Origin: Marinovum sp048263515
GTDB taxonomy: Bacteria; Pseudomonadota; Alphaproteobacteria; Rhodobacterales; Rhodobacteraceae
Assembly: GCF_048263515.1 (NCBI RefSeq)
Contig: NZ_JBLXEC010000001.1
Coordinates: 248,001 to 312,000, forward strand
Reading direction: 5' to 3'
DNA: 64,000 nt
Both the position numbers and the translations under genes were made by a program. Positions 17,361-26,096 of the stretch are shown in pieces; the stretch's first letter is position 1; the number at the start of each line of letters is the position of its first letter. The notes beneath the pieces are model-generated. The model did not search any database and had not been told where the DNA came from. It worked only from the letters and a program-made list of their open reading frames with translations.

Positions 17361-18241
17361 TGGCTTCTGGCCTTCTGACGGGTCATGGCGACGCCGATGA
17401 CAAGGGCGACAAGGAACATCACGAAGACCGACATCGCGGCACCGTAGCCGGCGCTGTCCTGCACGAAGAACCGTTGGTAGATGGTGAAGCTGATCACCTG
17501 GGTCGAGGTGCCGGGGCCACCGCCCGTCAGCAGATAGACCTCGTCGAACACCTTGAAGGCGATGATGGCGCGGAACACGAAGGTGGTGAAGATCGCCGGC
17601 CACAGCAGCGGCAGGGTGATCCGGCGAAAGGTCCGCCATGCGCCGGCGCCGTCGATCTGCGCGGCCTCGAAGACATCGCGCGGCAGCGCTTCGACCGCCG
17701 CCAGCAGCAGCAGAAACGAGAACGGCGTCCAGTGCCAGACATCGACCGCGATCACCGAACCCAGCGCCAGCGACGACGAGCCCAGCCAGTCCACCGGACC
17801 GAGGCCTATCAGCCCGAGCGCCTGATTGATGATGCCGAACTGGGTGTTGTACATCAGCTTCCAGATCGCGCCGATGATGATGCCGGGGATCAGGATCGGC
17901 AGCAGGAACAGCGTGCGATAGACCTTGGCCCCGCGCCCCAGCCGCGAACAGATCAGCGCCAACGCAAGGCCGATACCGACCTGAAGGGTGGTCGCCACGA
18001 TCACAAGGATCAGGGTGTTGAGAATGCCGGCCTTGAACAGCGCGTCGTCCGCCAGCGCCCGGTAGTTCGACAGCCCGACCCAGTCCCATTGTGCCTGGCC
18101 TTCGACCCAGGAGACCTTGGCAAAGCTGAGCGCCAGGAGGTTGGCCAGCGGCAGCGCCGACAAAAGGACGAGGAAAAGAAGCGCCGGCAGGACGGTCATC
18201 AACTTGACCGGGCCGCTGGCTTTGACCGTTGCCATTGTCAT
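17357..18241 (-). CDS. Carbohydrate ABC transporter permease (MalF type)
   Basis: Membrane protein of 294 residues with about six helices and the EAA loop EAAQIDGAGAWRTFRRITLP. It forms a heterodimer with the MalG-type permease encoded next. Two in-frame ATGs (18241, 18235) have only weak ribosome sites, so the exact start is open. A 104-base gap with a hairpin separates it from the binding-protein gene upstream. Confidence 0.92.
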   Translation of the reverse strand: MTMATVKASGPVKLMTVLPALLFLVLLSALPLANLLALSFAKVSWVEGQAQWDWVGLSNYRALADDALFKAGILNTLILVIVATTLQVGIGLALALICSRLGRGAKVYRTLFLLPILIPGIIIGAIWKLMYNTQFGIINQALGLIGLGPVDWLGSSSLALGSVIAVDVWHWTPFSFLLLLAAVEALPRDVFEAAQIDGAGAWRTFRRITLPLLWPAIFTTFVFRAIIAFKVFDEVYLLTGGGPGTSTQVISFTIYQRFFVQDSAGYGAAMSVFVMFLVALVIGVAMTRQKARSQ

Positions 18242-18297
18242 GTCCAGTAAGCTTCGCCGCTGCGCGCGTCACCGACGCGGAGAGGGCGGTTTCGGGC

Positions 18298-18317
18298 GGG
18301 CCGCGCTGTGGCGGCCC
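18298..18317 (-). promoter_or_regulatory. Hairpin after binding-protein gene
   Basis: Perfect 7-bp inverted repeat GGGCCGC / GCGGCCC with a 6-base loop, between the binding-protein and MalF-type genes, without a T-tract. A likely attenuator or mRNA stabiliser. Confidence 0.5.
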
Positions 18318-18345
18318 GGTGACGTCGTTTGATGCCCTGCAGGGA

Positions 18346-19692
18346 TTACTCGGTCAGATTGGGCAGACGCCCGGTCTCGTAGCCTGCATCCTGCATGATC
18401 TTCTCGATCTCGGCCGCCATGGAGTTCAGCGCCTCCACCGGGCTGATCTCGCCGGCGACGGCCCGGTTGAGGCCGACCTCGGTCACGGCCACGATCTCGG
18501 CGCCTTCGGGGATCGTCCACATCCGCCGCGCAGTCGGCAGCGCCTCGCGCATCACCGGCATGTAGCGGTTTTCCGGCTTCTCGGCGAATTCGCCCTCATA
18601 GGCCGCGGCACTGATCGGCGAGCCGCCCAGCTCGGCATAGGCCACCTGGGTTTCGGTCTGCTGGAACCAGTCGAGAAAGGCCAGCGCCGCCTGTTTGCGT
18701 GCATCGGGGATGTTCTTGGGAATACCGCCCAGCCAGTGGCCGATCGCCGGCGCGCTCTCGCCGCCCGGCGCATGCGGCAGGTTCATGTAGCCGATCTTGC
18801 CCACCACCGCGGATTTGTTGGGGTCGTCCATCTGCGACTGCGCTGCCACCGGCAGGATCGCATGGGCCGCCTGGCCGGTCACGAGATACTGGATCAGGGT
18901 CGCCTGATCCATCGACGCCGGGTTCGGCGGACCGACCTCTTCGGCGATCTTCAGGTACATCTCCAGCGCTGCCAGCGCCTCGGGGCTGTTCAGCGTGACA
19001 AAGAAATCACCGTTGCCCTCGTCCCGGAACATCGACCCGCCATAGCTGTTCATGTAGGGCCAGTAATCCCAGCTGATCGAGATGGTGGCCCGCGCGGAGC
19101 GCTGCATCATCCCGACCATTCCCTCGGCCTCCTGGATCGCCTTGGCATTGGCCAGCAGCTCGTCCCAGGTCTCGGGGATGGCCAGCCCGTGCTTTTCATA
19201 CAGGTCGGCGCGATAGAACATCATGGTGATGTTGGGGTTGACCGGAATGGTCAGCAGATCACCGGTCTCGGCGTTCACCGTCCCGGTTTCGCTGTCGTAA
19301 TACAGCGTGTCGTCAAAGGTATAGACATTGGGGTCGAGGGTGAAGCCGGCGTCGATACTGGTCAGCGGTTCGAGGAACCCGCCCTCGTACATCTCGGGAT
19401 AGAAGATGCCGTTGACGATCAGGATGTCGTATTCGCTCTCAGCTGCGCGGACCGCATTGCGCTGCTTCTCGAGGCTGCCGGCATAGGGGTTCACGTCGAG
19501 CGTCGCGCTGTTGCCGGTCTGCTCCTGATAGAGATCGACGATATTGGCAAAGCCCTGCAGCCAGGGCGACTGGTTGATGACGATGTTGATCGGATCCTGA
19601 GTCTGCGCCCGGCTTTCCGGCGCGACAAGGACGGCAAGTGACGCGGCAACGGCGAATGACATCGCCCGCGGCATGAACGGCAAAGTGCCCAT
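18346..19692 (-). CDS. Carbohydrate-binding protein of ABC transporter (MalE-like)
   Basis: Extracellular solute-binding protein of 448 residues with a signal peptide (AMSFAVAASLAVLVAP, cleavage near ESRAQ). Family segments include INIVINQSPWLQGFANIV, TIPVNPNITMMFYRADLYEKHGL and ETWDELLANAKAI, the usual pattern of carbohydrate-binding proteins in this superfamily. I place the start at 19692 because AAGGGAGG lies 6 bases upstream; an earlier in-frame start lacks this. It is the first gene of the leftward operon with the MalF/G/K subunits, DUF4432 protein and sulfatase. The substrate may therefore be a sulfated sugar, but this is contextual. Confidence 0.9.
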   Translation of the reverse strand: MGTLPFMPRAMSFAVAASLAVLVAPESRAQTQDPINIVINQSPWLQGFANIVDLYQEQTGNSATLDVNPYAGSLEKQRNAVRAAESEYDILIVNGIFYPEMYEGGFLEPLTSIDAGFTLDPNVYTFDDTLYYDSETGTVNAETGDLLTIPVNPNITMMFYRADLYEKHGLAIPETWDELLANAKAIQEAEGMVGMMQRSARATISISWDYWPYMNSYGGSMFRDEGNGDFFVTLNSPEALAALEMYLKIAEEVGPPNPASMDQATLIQYLVTGQAAHAILPVAAQSQMDDPNKSAVVGKIGYMNLPHAPGGESAPAIGHWLGGIPKNIPDARKQAALAFLDWFQQTETQVAYAELGGSPISAAAYEGEFAEKPENRYMPVMREALPTARRMWTIPEGAEIVAVTEVGLNRAVAGEISPVEALNSMAAEIEKIMQDAGYETGRLPNLTE

Positions 19693-19814
19693 GGTTTCCT
19701 CCCTTGAAACTGCGGTCATCCTGCCCGCATCGAGGTAAAACTACTAACTTCTTTTTTCTTCAGTTATGCAACCTTTGCTTATACCTTTGTCCGGCCGACC
19801 TCCAGAGGTGAAAG

Positions 19815-20705
19815 ATGATCAATCTGCGCCAGTACAGCCATTTCATCGCCGTTCTCGAAAGCGCCAGCCTGCTCGAAGCCTCGCGCAAGCTCAACATCAG
19901 CCAACCGGCCCTGAGCAAGAGCATCGGGGCGCTGGAAAGCTATTACGACGTTGCGCTGTTCCGGCGGTTGCCGCGCGGCGTGCGGCCCACGGCCTTTGCC
20001 CTGACGCTGGAGCCTCATGCCCGTCGGCTCCTGCATGACGAGGCAGAAAGCCGGGCCGAGATGGCGGCGGTTGCCTCTGGCTCCTCAGGCACGGTTTCGA
20101 TCGGGGTCGGCGCGGCCTTTGTGCAGATCGCCAGCGACACCATCCGCGACCTCGACCGCGAGGTGCCCAACGTGCAGTTCAAGGTGATCACCGATCACGC
20201 CCACAACCTGCGCCAGGCGCTACTGGCCAATCGGATCGAATTCTACCTCGGCATGGCCAACAACGAGAGGTTCGATCCCGCCTTTGACGTCGAGCTGCTG
20301 TTTGCCGATGCCTTTGTCGGCATCTGTTCGCCACAGCATCCCTTCGCCGGTCAGGTGGTGCCGCCGGAGAAATGCCACGACGGCGAATGGATCGTTCCCG
20401 ATCTCGAAGAGCCGGGGCGGGCGGCCCTTGATGCCTTTTTCCTGTCGTCGCTGAAACGCAAGCCGCAGGTCAAGGTCACCACCAACGCCGATCATCTGAT
20501 CCGTCAGTTCCTGTCAGGCACCCGCTATCTGAGCATCGCGCCCGAGTCCTCGATGGCGATGCCGGGGTTTCGCGATTTCGGCCAGTTCCGGTTGCAAGGC
20601 TTCGACTTCAGACGAGAAGTCGGCATCGTCCGCCGCGCCGGCCACATCAGCACACCGCTCGGCCGCCGGTTTTCGCAGATGCTGTCGACCGCCCTGAAGC
20701 CTTGA
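19815..20705 (+). CDS. LysR-family transcriptional regulator
   Basis: Regulator of 296 residues with an N-terminal winged helix-turn-helix (LRQYSHFIAVLESAS and LNISQPALSKSIGALE, residues 4-42) and a C-terminal periplasmic-binding-like effector domain. It is divergent from the sugar/sulfatase operon that starts at 19692, the standard layout for a LysR activator and its target. The 122-base shared gap is AT-rich around 19740-19790, but I could not identify a clean LysR box. The ligand is unknown. Confidence 0.9.
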   Translation: MINLRQYSHFIAVLESASLLEASRKLNISQPALSKSIGALESYYDVALFRRLPRGVRPTAFALTLEPHARRLLHDEAESRAEMAAVASGSSGTVSIGVGAAFVQIASDTIRDLDREVPNVQFKVITDHAHNLRQALLANRIEFYLGMANNERFDPAFDVELLFADAFVGICSPQHPFAGQVVPPEKCHDGEWIVPDLEEPGRAALDAFFLSSLKRKPQVKVTTNADHLIRQFLSGTRYLSIAPESSMAMPGFRDFGQFRLQGFDFRREVGIVRRAGHISTPLGRRFSQMLSTALKP

Positions 20706-20823
20706 TCCGAAGGGGGCGCTGCATTCAGGACCGGGCGCCTCTTCACAGCCATGGTCTGTCGTCAGGATGGAACAGGCGGATCGCAATTGACCCGCTGGCG
20801 TTCAAATGGTTCCGTTTACCCGG

Positions 20824-20852
20824 TCATCCAAGTATATGATGTACTTGGATGA
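20824..20852. promoter_or_regulatory. Perfect palindrome upstream of truncated GntR gene
   Basis: Arms TCATCCAAGTA and TACTTGGATGA (11 bp, perfect) flank TATGATG. It lies 47 bases before the GntR remnant, the usual place for an auto-operator of GntR regulators. The operator has survived while the gene has not. Confidence 0.6.
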
Positions 20853-20898
20853 CTGGCCCCTCGTCGGTTTTCGCGGACAGCGACCAAAGGACCAAAAG

Positions 20899-21072
20899 AT
20901 GACCCCGTCGATCAAGAAACTCCAGAACAAGAGCCTGTCGGAAACCGTCGGAGACGAACTGGTCCGTTTGATCGCCTCGGGGGCGTTGAAGTCGGGCCAG
21001 AGGTTGAACGAAGTGCAGCTTGCCGAAAGTTTCGGTGTCAGCAGAGGCCGCACGGCTTCAAGGCCAAGCTGA
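20899..21072 (+). pseudogene. Truncated GntR-family regulator
   Basis: The 57-codon product starts like a complete GntR regulator: SLSETVGDELVRLIASGALKSG followed by RLNEVQLAESFGVSRG (split here), which is the first two helices of the winged helix-turn-helix. Where the family continues with PVREALRRL, the frame instead reads RTASRPS and stops. The recognition helix is broken and the whole ligand domain is missing. The remaining 56 bases to the next gene hold no continuation, so this is a deletion remnant. The start ATG at 20899 is preceded only weakly by a ribosome site. Confidence 0.75.
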
Positions 21073-21128
21073 TTGCCTGACACGACGACTGATGCCGCCG
21101 GGACGGTCCGTCGCGGACCAGCTGTCCG

Positions 21129-22016
21129 CTAGGTCTCCTGCATGTCCTTGACGGCAAAGTCGATCAGGGCGCGAACCTTGCGCGGCAAGGTGCGCCCTTC
21201 GAGATAGACGGCGGCGATGTCACCACGTTCACCGGTGTAGCCGTCAAAAAGCCGCACCAGCTCGCCGTTGTCGAGCGCGCCGCGCAGGGCGAAGCTGGGA
21301 ACATAGGCGACCCCGAGGCCGCGGCGCGCCAGATCGACGGCGGCACTGGCCGAATTTACATGAAACCGGCCCTCGATCTGAGCTACGACCTCGGTGCCGT
21401 CATGGTCAAAGACCCAACGCCGGGGGTTCCGGCGGTTGGTATCGACGATGCAACTGTGCCCTGAGAGCTCTTCGGGCGTTGTCGGCGCGCCGGCCTGCGC
21501 GAGGTAGGCGGCGCTGGCGACCGGCAGGCTCTGGAACGCGCCCAGCCGCCGAACCTTGAGTGAGGCCATGTCGAAACGGCCGATCCGAAAGGCAAGGTCG
21601 ATGCCCTCGGCGGCAAGGTCGCTGAACGCATCGCTCAGCCGCAGGTCTATGGTGATGCCGGGGTGTTGCTCGGCGAACCGCGCGAGAAATCCCGCGATAT
21701 GCACCTCGCCAAAGGTGATGGGCGCAGAGACTCTCACGACACCCGACAATCCCTTCGACGACTCCGAGATGTCGGCGAGCATATGATCCAGGTCGTCCAG
21801 CAGGGCAGGCGCGCGGGACAGCAGGTCGGTCCCGGCCGCGGTCAGCCCGACCTTGCGGGTCGTGCGCTGGAACAGGCGGACGCCGATGCGCGCCTCGAGC
21901 TCGGCCACGTATTTGGACGTCAGCCGGTTCGAAATGCCCAGGTGGTCAGCGGCGGCCGTGAAGGACCCGGTCTGGGCCGTCGCGACAAAGGCGCGAAGCT
22001 GGTCTATGAGGTCCAT
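21129..22016 (-). CDS. LysR-family transcriptional regulator of the DoxX operon
   Basis: LysR regulator of 295 residues: helix-turn-helix in residues 3-60 (LRAFVATAQTGSFTAAADHLG, NRLTSKYVAELEAR) followed by the effector-binding domain (SGVVRVSAPITFGEVHIAGF). It belongs to the CrgA/AaeR-like branch by its overall pattern. It diverges from the DoxX, dioxygenase and glutathione-transferase genes, and a perfect LysR-type inverted repeat lies between them. It probably senses a quinone or another electrophile and controls that operon (inference). Confidence 0.9.
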   Translation of the reverse strand: MDLIDQLRAFVATAQTGSFTAAADHLGISNRLTSKYVAELEARIGVRLFQRTTRKVGLTAAGTDLLSRAPALLDDLDHMLADISESSKGLSGVVRVSAPITFGEVHIAGFLARFAEQHPGITIDLRLSDAFSDLAAEGIDLAFRIGRFDMASLKVRRLGAFQSLPVASAAYLAQAGAPTTPEELSGHSCIVDTNRRNPRRWVFDHDGTEVVAQIEGRFHVNSASAAVDLARRGLGVAYVPSFALRGALDNGELVRLFDGYTGERGDIAAVYLEGRTLPRKVRALIDFAVKDMQET

Positions 22017-22056
22017 GGCACTATTCGGAACATATAAGAGATAGTCATTCCATAAC

Positions 22057-22075
22057 TTCTACATTTCGTAGAAGG
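22057..22075. promoter_or_regulatory. LysR-type operator CTTCTAC-N5-GTAGAAG
   Basis: Perfect 7-bp arms with the 5-base spacer ATTTC, 41 bases upstream of the leftward LysR start and on the side of the divergent DoxX operon. Size and symmetry fit a LysR regulatory binding site (T-N11-A core). Confidence 0.65.
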
Positions 22076-22304
22076 TCTGCAAGCCTTATGTTGGGAGCAG
22101 ATCAAAACGGTCCGTCGCTCAGGACGGCACGCAGATGCAGAAAGCCGTGAAGATCAGTTCGGAGGCCGCCGATACCGGACCGCCAAAGAACGCAACTTCG
22201 AGCCTTTCGGCTTCATGAACAGACAATTCGGACAGGTGCCGGGCACTTCCCCGGAACGCGCGGCGCTGGCCGGCGGCCTGTCCCAACCCCAAGGAGTGAC
22301 CAAC

Positions 22305-22736
22305 ATGTCCATCAATTCCGCAAACCCCAATGCCGACTATGCGGCCCTCGTGCTGCGCGTGACAAGCGGTGTGACCTTCCTCGCCCACGGCTGGATGAAG
22401 GTGAGCCTGTTCACCATCCCCGGCACCGTCGCCTTCTTCGAAAGCCTCGGGCTTCCGGGTTTCTTTGCCTACCTCACCATCCTTGGCGAACTGGGCGGCG
22501 GTCTGGCCCTGATCCTCGGTGTCGCCGTCCGCGCGGTCTCGATCCCGCTGATCGCGATCCTGCTCGGCTCGGTCTGGGCGCACGCGGGCTTTGGCTGGAC
22601 CTTCTCGAACGAAGGTGGCGGCTGGGAATTCCCGCTGTTCTGGACCATCGTGCAGGGGGTGATCCTGCTGCTGGGCGCCGGTGCCTTTGCCCTGCGCCTG
22701 CCGGTGCTTGACCGCAGCCTCGGCAAGCTCGCCTGA
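22305..22736 (+). CDS. DoxX-family membrane protein
   Basis: Small inner-membrane protein of 143 residues with four predicted helices. Family features are LRVTSGVTFLAHGWMK near the N-terminus, ILGELGGGLALILGV in the second helix region, and a FPLFWTIVQGVILLLGAGA helix. DoxX-family proteins occur in oxidative and electrophile stress clusters; the exact activity is not settled. I use the ATG at 22305, which has AAGGAG 9 bases upstream; a start 30 codons earlier lacks such a site and adds a non-conserved tail. It is first in a three-gene operon. Confidence 0.87.
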   Translation: MSINSANPNADYAALVLRVTSGVTFLAHGWMKVSLFTIPGTVAFFESLGLPGFFAYLTILGELGGGLALILGVAVRAVSIPLIAILLGSVWAHAGFGWTFSNEGGGWEFPLFWTIVQGVILLLGAGAFALRLPVLDRSLGKLA

Positions 22737-22751
22737 GTGCACTTCAAGCTG

Positions 22752-22776
22752 CCGGATCGCCAAGGCGGCGGTCCGG
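22752..22776 (+). promoter_or_regulatory. Hairpin between DoxX and dioxygenase genes
   Basis: 10-bp inverted repeat CCGGATCGCC / GGCGGTCCGG (one G-U wobble), loop AAGGC, in the 61-base gap. No T-tract. Confidence 0.45.
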
Positions 22777-22797
22777 CCCGGACACGGGAGACCCATC

Positions 22798-23619
22798 ATG
22801 CAGACCCACAGCCTTCAGGACCTTCGCGATCGCTTTGCCCCCTCTGACCGGCTGCCGGCGGTCTTTCTCGGCCATGGCAGCCCGATGAACGTGATCGAGG
22901 ACAATGCCTACAGCCGCGCCTGGACCGAGCTGGGCAAGAGTCTGCCGCGGCCCGAGGCCATTCTCGTGGTGTCGGCGCACTGGATGACCCAAGGCACCAC
23001 GCTGGTCGATGTCTCGGCAATGCCGCGCACGATCCACGATTTCTACGGCTTTCCCCAAGCACTGTTCGATCAGCACTACCCGGCGCAGGGTCAGCCCGCC
23101 CTGGCCCGCGAAGTCGTCTCGCTGCTGAAAAGCCACCGGGCGCAGGAAGACGATCGCTGGGGGCTCGACCATGGCGCCTGGGCGGTGCTGAAATACCTTT
23201 ATCCCGAGGCCGATGTGCCGGTCTTCCAAGTCTCCATCGACATGAGCCGCGGGTTGGACCACCAGCTCGAGATCGGTCGAACCCTGTCGGAGCTGCGCGA
23301 CCGGGGCGTCCTGATCCTCGGCTCGGGCAACGTGGTCCACAACCTGCACGCCATGCGCCCGGGCGGCAAACCGCAGGATTTCGCGCTGGAGTTCGATGCG
23401 CTTGTTGCCGAGCGCCTGACCGACCGCAATTTCGCGGCGCTTGCAGATGCCAGGGGGCTCGGCCCGATGCTCTCTGTCGCCCACCCGACCGTGGATCACT
23501 ACCTGCCGGCGTTGACCATCGCCGGCGCGTCGGACACCCGCGACGACCTGACCTTCATGACCGACGCCATCGACCTTGGATCGGTGTCGATGCGGTCGTT
23601 CATCTTTCATGCGAATTGA
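22798..23619 (+). CDS. LigB/DODA-type class III extradiol dioxygenase (YgiD-like)
   Basis: Metal-dependent extradiol ring-cleavage enzyme family member of 273 residues. Metal-binding histidines are visible in FLGHGSPMN (about residue 24), VSAHWMTQG (about residue 62) and GSGNVVHNL (about residue 181). A further conserved HPTVDHYLP lies near residue 230. This fits the 4,5-DOPA dioxygenase/YgiD group. In its operon, between DoxX and a glutathionyl-hydroquinone reductase, it probably removes catecholic or quinone-forming compounds; the substrate is inferred. The start at 22798 follows GGGAGA; earlier in-frame ATGs give unrelated sequence. Confidence 0.87.
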   Translation: MQTHSLQDLRDRFAPSDRLPAVFLGHGSPMNVIEDNAYSRAWTELGKSLPRPEAILVVSAHWMTQGTTLVDVSAMPRTIHDFYGFPQALFDQHYPAQGQPALAREVVSLLKSHRAQEDDRWGLDHGAWAVLKYLYPEADVPVFQVSIDMSRGLDHQLEIGRTLSELRDRGVLILGSGNVVHNLHAMRPGGKPQDFALEFDALVAERLTDRNFAALADARGLGPMLSVAHPTVDHYLPALTIAGASDTRDDLTFMTDAIDLGSVSMRSFIFHAN

Positions 23620-23631
23620 GGAGACAGCCCC

Positions 23632-24591
23632 ATGCTTGTCGACGGAAAATGGATCGAGAACTGGCAACCCGTGCAGAAGGCCGACGAGAAGGGCCGCTTC
23701 GTGCGCCAGGTCTCGAGCTTTCGCAACTGGATCACGCCCGATGGCGCCCCCGGCCCGACCGGGGAGGGCGGCTTCAAGGCTGAACCCGGCCGCTACCGGC
23801 TTTATGTCGCGCTGATCTGTCCCTGGGCGTCGCGGACGCTGATTGCCCGAAAGCTCAAGGGGCTTGAGGATGTCATCCCGGTGACCGTGGTGAACCCCAC
23901 ATTGACTGATCAGGGCTGGTGTTTCGGTGGCTATCCCGGTGCGGATCAAGACCCGCTGTTCGGGGCGCGCTACATGCATGAGATCTATACCCGGGCCGAT
24001 CCGCATTTCACCGGCCGCGCCACCGTGCCTGTTCTGTGGGACACGGTGCGGAATGTGATCGTGAACAACGAGAGCGCCGATATCCTGCGCATGTTCGACA
24101 CCGCGTTCGAACAGCTTGTCCCGTCCGACCTGCGGCTTTATCCTGCGGACCTTGCCGCCGAGATCGACGCACTGAACCCGCGGCTCTATACCCTGCTCAA
24201 CAACGGGGTCTACAAGGCGGGCTTCGCCTCGTCGCAGGCCGCCTATGACGAGGCTGTCGACGGAGTCTTTGCCATGCTCGACGAGCTCGAGGATCGGCTC
24301 TCGGGGGATTTCCTGTTCGGCGACCGCCTGACCGAGACGGATATCCGCGCCTTTGTCACCCTGATCCGCTTCGACGCCGCCTATCACGGTCTCTTCAAGA
24401 CCAACCGTCGGCAGATCAGCGACTATCCGCGGCTCTCGGCCTACATGGCGCGCATTCTGCGCCTGCCGGGGGTGGCCGAGACCGTTGATATCGACCACAT
24501 CACCCACGGGTATTACTCGATCAAGGCTCTGAACCCGACCGGCATCAGGCCGACCGGCCCGGCGCACGTCGAAAGACTGCTCGCGGCCTGA
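23632..24591 (+). CDS. Glutathionyl-hydroquinone reductase (Xi-class GST, YqjG/ECM4 type)
   Basis: Glutathione transferase of 319 residues. The thioredoxin-like N-domain carries the catalytic Cys in LICPWASRTLIARK (about residue 63). The helical C-domain has the GRATVPVLWDT and IVNNESADILRM segments characteristic of S-glutathionyl-hydroquinone reductases, which reduce glutathionyl-hydroquinones to hydroquinones. It starts 12 bases after the dioxygenase stop and ends the operon before a strong terminator. The set fits defence against quinones that could arise from the neighbouring catechol pathway. Confidence 0.9.
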   Translation: MLVDGKWIENWQPVQKADEKGRFVRQVSSFRNWITPDGAPGPTGEGGFKAEPGRYRLYVALICPWASRTLIARKLKGLEDVIPVTVVNPTLTDQGWCFGGYPGADQDPLFGARYMHEIYTRADPHFTGRATVPVLWDTVRNVIVNNESADILRMFDTAFEQLVPSDLRLYPADLAAEIDALNPRLYTLLNNGVYKAGFASSQAAYDEAVDGVFAMLDELEDRLSGDFLFGDRLTETDIRAFVTLIRFDAAYHGLFKTNRRQISDYPRLSAYMARILRLPGVAETVDIDHITHGYYSIKALNPTGIRPTGPAHVERLLAA

Positions 24592-24723
24592 CTTGGCAGG
24601 GGCCAGGCGGTTTGACGGGTTTGGCCCTTTCCAGGGGGGGGTGCCGGGCGGAATCGGGCAGGCCGGTCCTTTGGCGAGCTACAGCTCGGACGACCCTTCA
24701 CTGCAAAATCAGATCTCCGGTTC

Positions 24724-24752
24724 AGGCCGGCCGGAGGACCGGCCGGCCTTTT
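24724..24752 (+). terminator. Rho-independent terminator after the quinone-stress operon
   Basis: Perfect 11-bp stem AGGCCGGCCGG / CCGGCCGGCCT with loop AGGA, running into TTTTC. It lies 133 bases past the last stop and isolates the operon from catB. Confidence 0.8.
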
Positions 24753-24786
24753 CTGCGCCTGCGTCCCGGCCAAATGCCGACGCCAG

Positions 24787-24802
24787 GGTATCAGTCAAGA
24801 CC
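24787..24802. promoter_or_regulatory. Imperfect GGTAT-N6-ATACC-type repeat before catB
   Basis: GGTAT-CAGTCA-AGACC, one base away from the arms of the inverted repeats at 36482, 36574 and 41179. It lies 75 bases before the catB start, where an activator site would be expected. Weak on its own. Confidence 0.35.
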
Positions 24803-24876
24803 CCCCCAATCATCGACAGAATCCCGGTTCGCGGCGCAGTCTGCAGTCCAACGAAACATGTAGATGTGGTGCCCCA

Positions 24877-26025
24877 GTGACCAAGATTGACCAGATCGAG
24901 ACCCTGATCCTCGATATCCCGACCATCCGCGGCCACGTGCTGTCGATGGCCACGATGCGGGTCCAGACCGCGGTTCTGGTGCGGGTCCGGTTTTCCGACG
25001 GGTCGGAAGGGATCGGCGAAGGCACCACCATCGGCGGGCTGAGCTACGGGCCCGAAAGCCCCGAAGGTATCAAGTCGGCCATCGACACCTATATCGCCCC
25101 GGCGCTGGCCGGGCGCGACGCCGATAACGTCAACGGTGCGATCCAGCTGGTCGACAAGCTGGTCAAGGGCAACCGGATTGCCAAGACCGCCGTCGAAATG
25201 GCGCTCTGGGACGGCCTGGGCAAGCGGCTGAACGTGCCGGTGTCGCAGCTCTTTGGCGGTGCGGTGCACGAACGGCTGCCGGTCGCCTGGACACTCGCCT
25301 CGGGCAATTCCGAGACCGACATCGCCGAAGCGCATGAGATGATCGAAACCCGGCGCCACAACATCTTCAAGCTGAAGATCGGCAAGCGCTCGGTGCGCGA
25401 TGACGTGGCCCATGTCGCCCGGATCAAGGCGGCGGTGGGCGAGGCCGCAAGCGTGCGCGTCGACATCAACACCGCCTGGTCGCTGCAGGATGCGCGCTGG
25501 GGTCTGAAAGGCCTGCAGGACGCCGGCTGCGAGCTGGTCGAGCAGCCAGTGCCGGCGCGCTATCGCAAGGACCTGGCGGAACTGACCCGCGGCTACGAGA
25601 TCGCGGTGATGGCGGACGAGGCGCTGAACGGCCCCGAGGACGCCTTCGAGGTGGCCGCCAGCAAGGCCGCCGACGTCTTTGCCGTCAAGGTCGCGCAATC
25701 CGGCGGGCTCAAGCGGGCCTCGGAGGTCGTCGCCATCGGCCAGGCTGCGGGGCTTGGCCTTTACGGCGGCACGATGCTCGAAACCGGGCTGGGCACCGCC
25801 GCAGCGCTGCAGCTTTTCGCAACGGTCGAGACGCTGCACTGGGGGACCGAGTTCTTCGGGCCTCTGCTGCTCACCGAGGACATTCTCGCCGAGCCCATCA
25901 CCTATCGCGATTTCTGCGTGGACATCCCGCGCGGCCCCGGCATCGGCACGACGCTCGACCCCGACAAGATCGATTTCTTCCGCCGCGATGGCGGCCGGAC
26001 CATGACCGCTGTCGCCGGCGCATAA
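24877..26025 (+). CDS. catB: Muconate cycloisomerase
   Basis: Enolase-superfamily cycloisomerase of 382 residues converting cis,cis-muconate to muconolactone in the catechol branch of the 3-oxoadipate pathway. Visible active-site elements: the KLKIG Lys pair (about residues 166-168), metal ligands in RVDINTAW, ELVEQP and VMADEAL, and a Lys in AVKVAQSGG (about residue 271). The GTG or ATG choice is settled by the conserved start TKIDQIETLILDIPT. It heads the catB-benABCD set. Notably no catC (muconolactone isomerase) follows, although catB and catC usually travel together. Confidence 0.92.
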   Translation: MTKIDQIETLILDIPTIRGHVLSMATMRVQTAVLVRVRFSDGSEGIGEGTTIGGLSYGPESPEGIKSAIDTYIAPALAGRDADNVNGAIQLVDKLVKGNRIAKTAVEMALWDGLGKRLNVPVSQLFGGAVHERLPVAWTLASGNSETDIAEAHEMIETRRHNIFKLKIGKRSVRDDVAHVARIKAAVGEAASVRVDINTAWSLQDARWGLKGLQDAGCELVEQPVPARYRKDLAELTRGYEIAVMADEALNGPEDAFEVAASKAADVFAVKVAQSGGLKRASEVVAIGQAAGLGLYGGTMLETGLGTAAALQLFATVETLHWGTEFFGPLLLTEDILAEPITYRDFCVDIPRGPGIGTTLDPDKIDFFRRDGGRTMTAVAGA

Positions 26026-26096
26026 CCCGGCGGCCCGATATCAAACCCAGCCGCCGCGCCGGAGACGCGTGACGGCAGACAGGAGGAGGACCCCAT

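Noticed and set aside
22744..24567. 607-codon frame antisense to the dioxygenase and glutathione transferase genes
   Set aside because: Shadow frame; the rightward genes carry clear active-site motifs.
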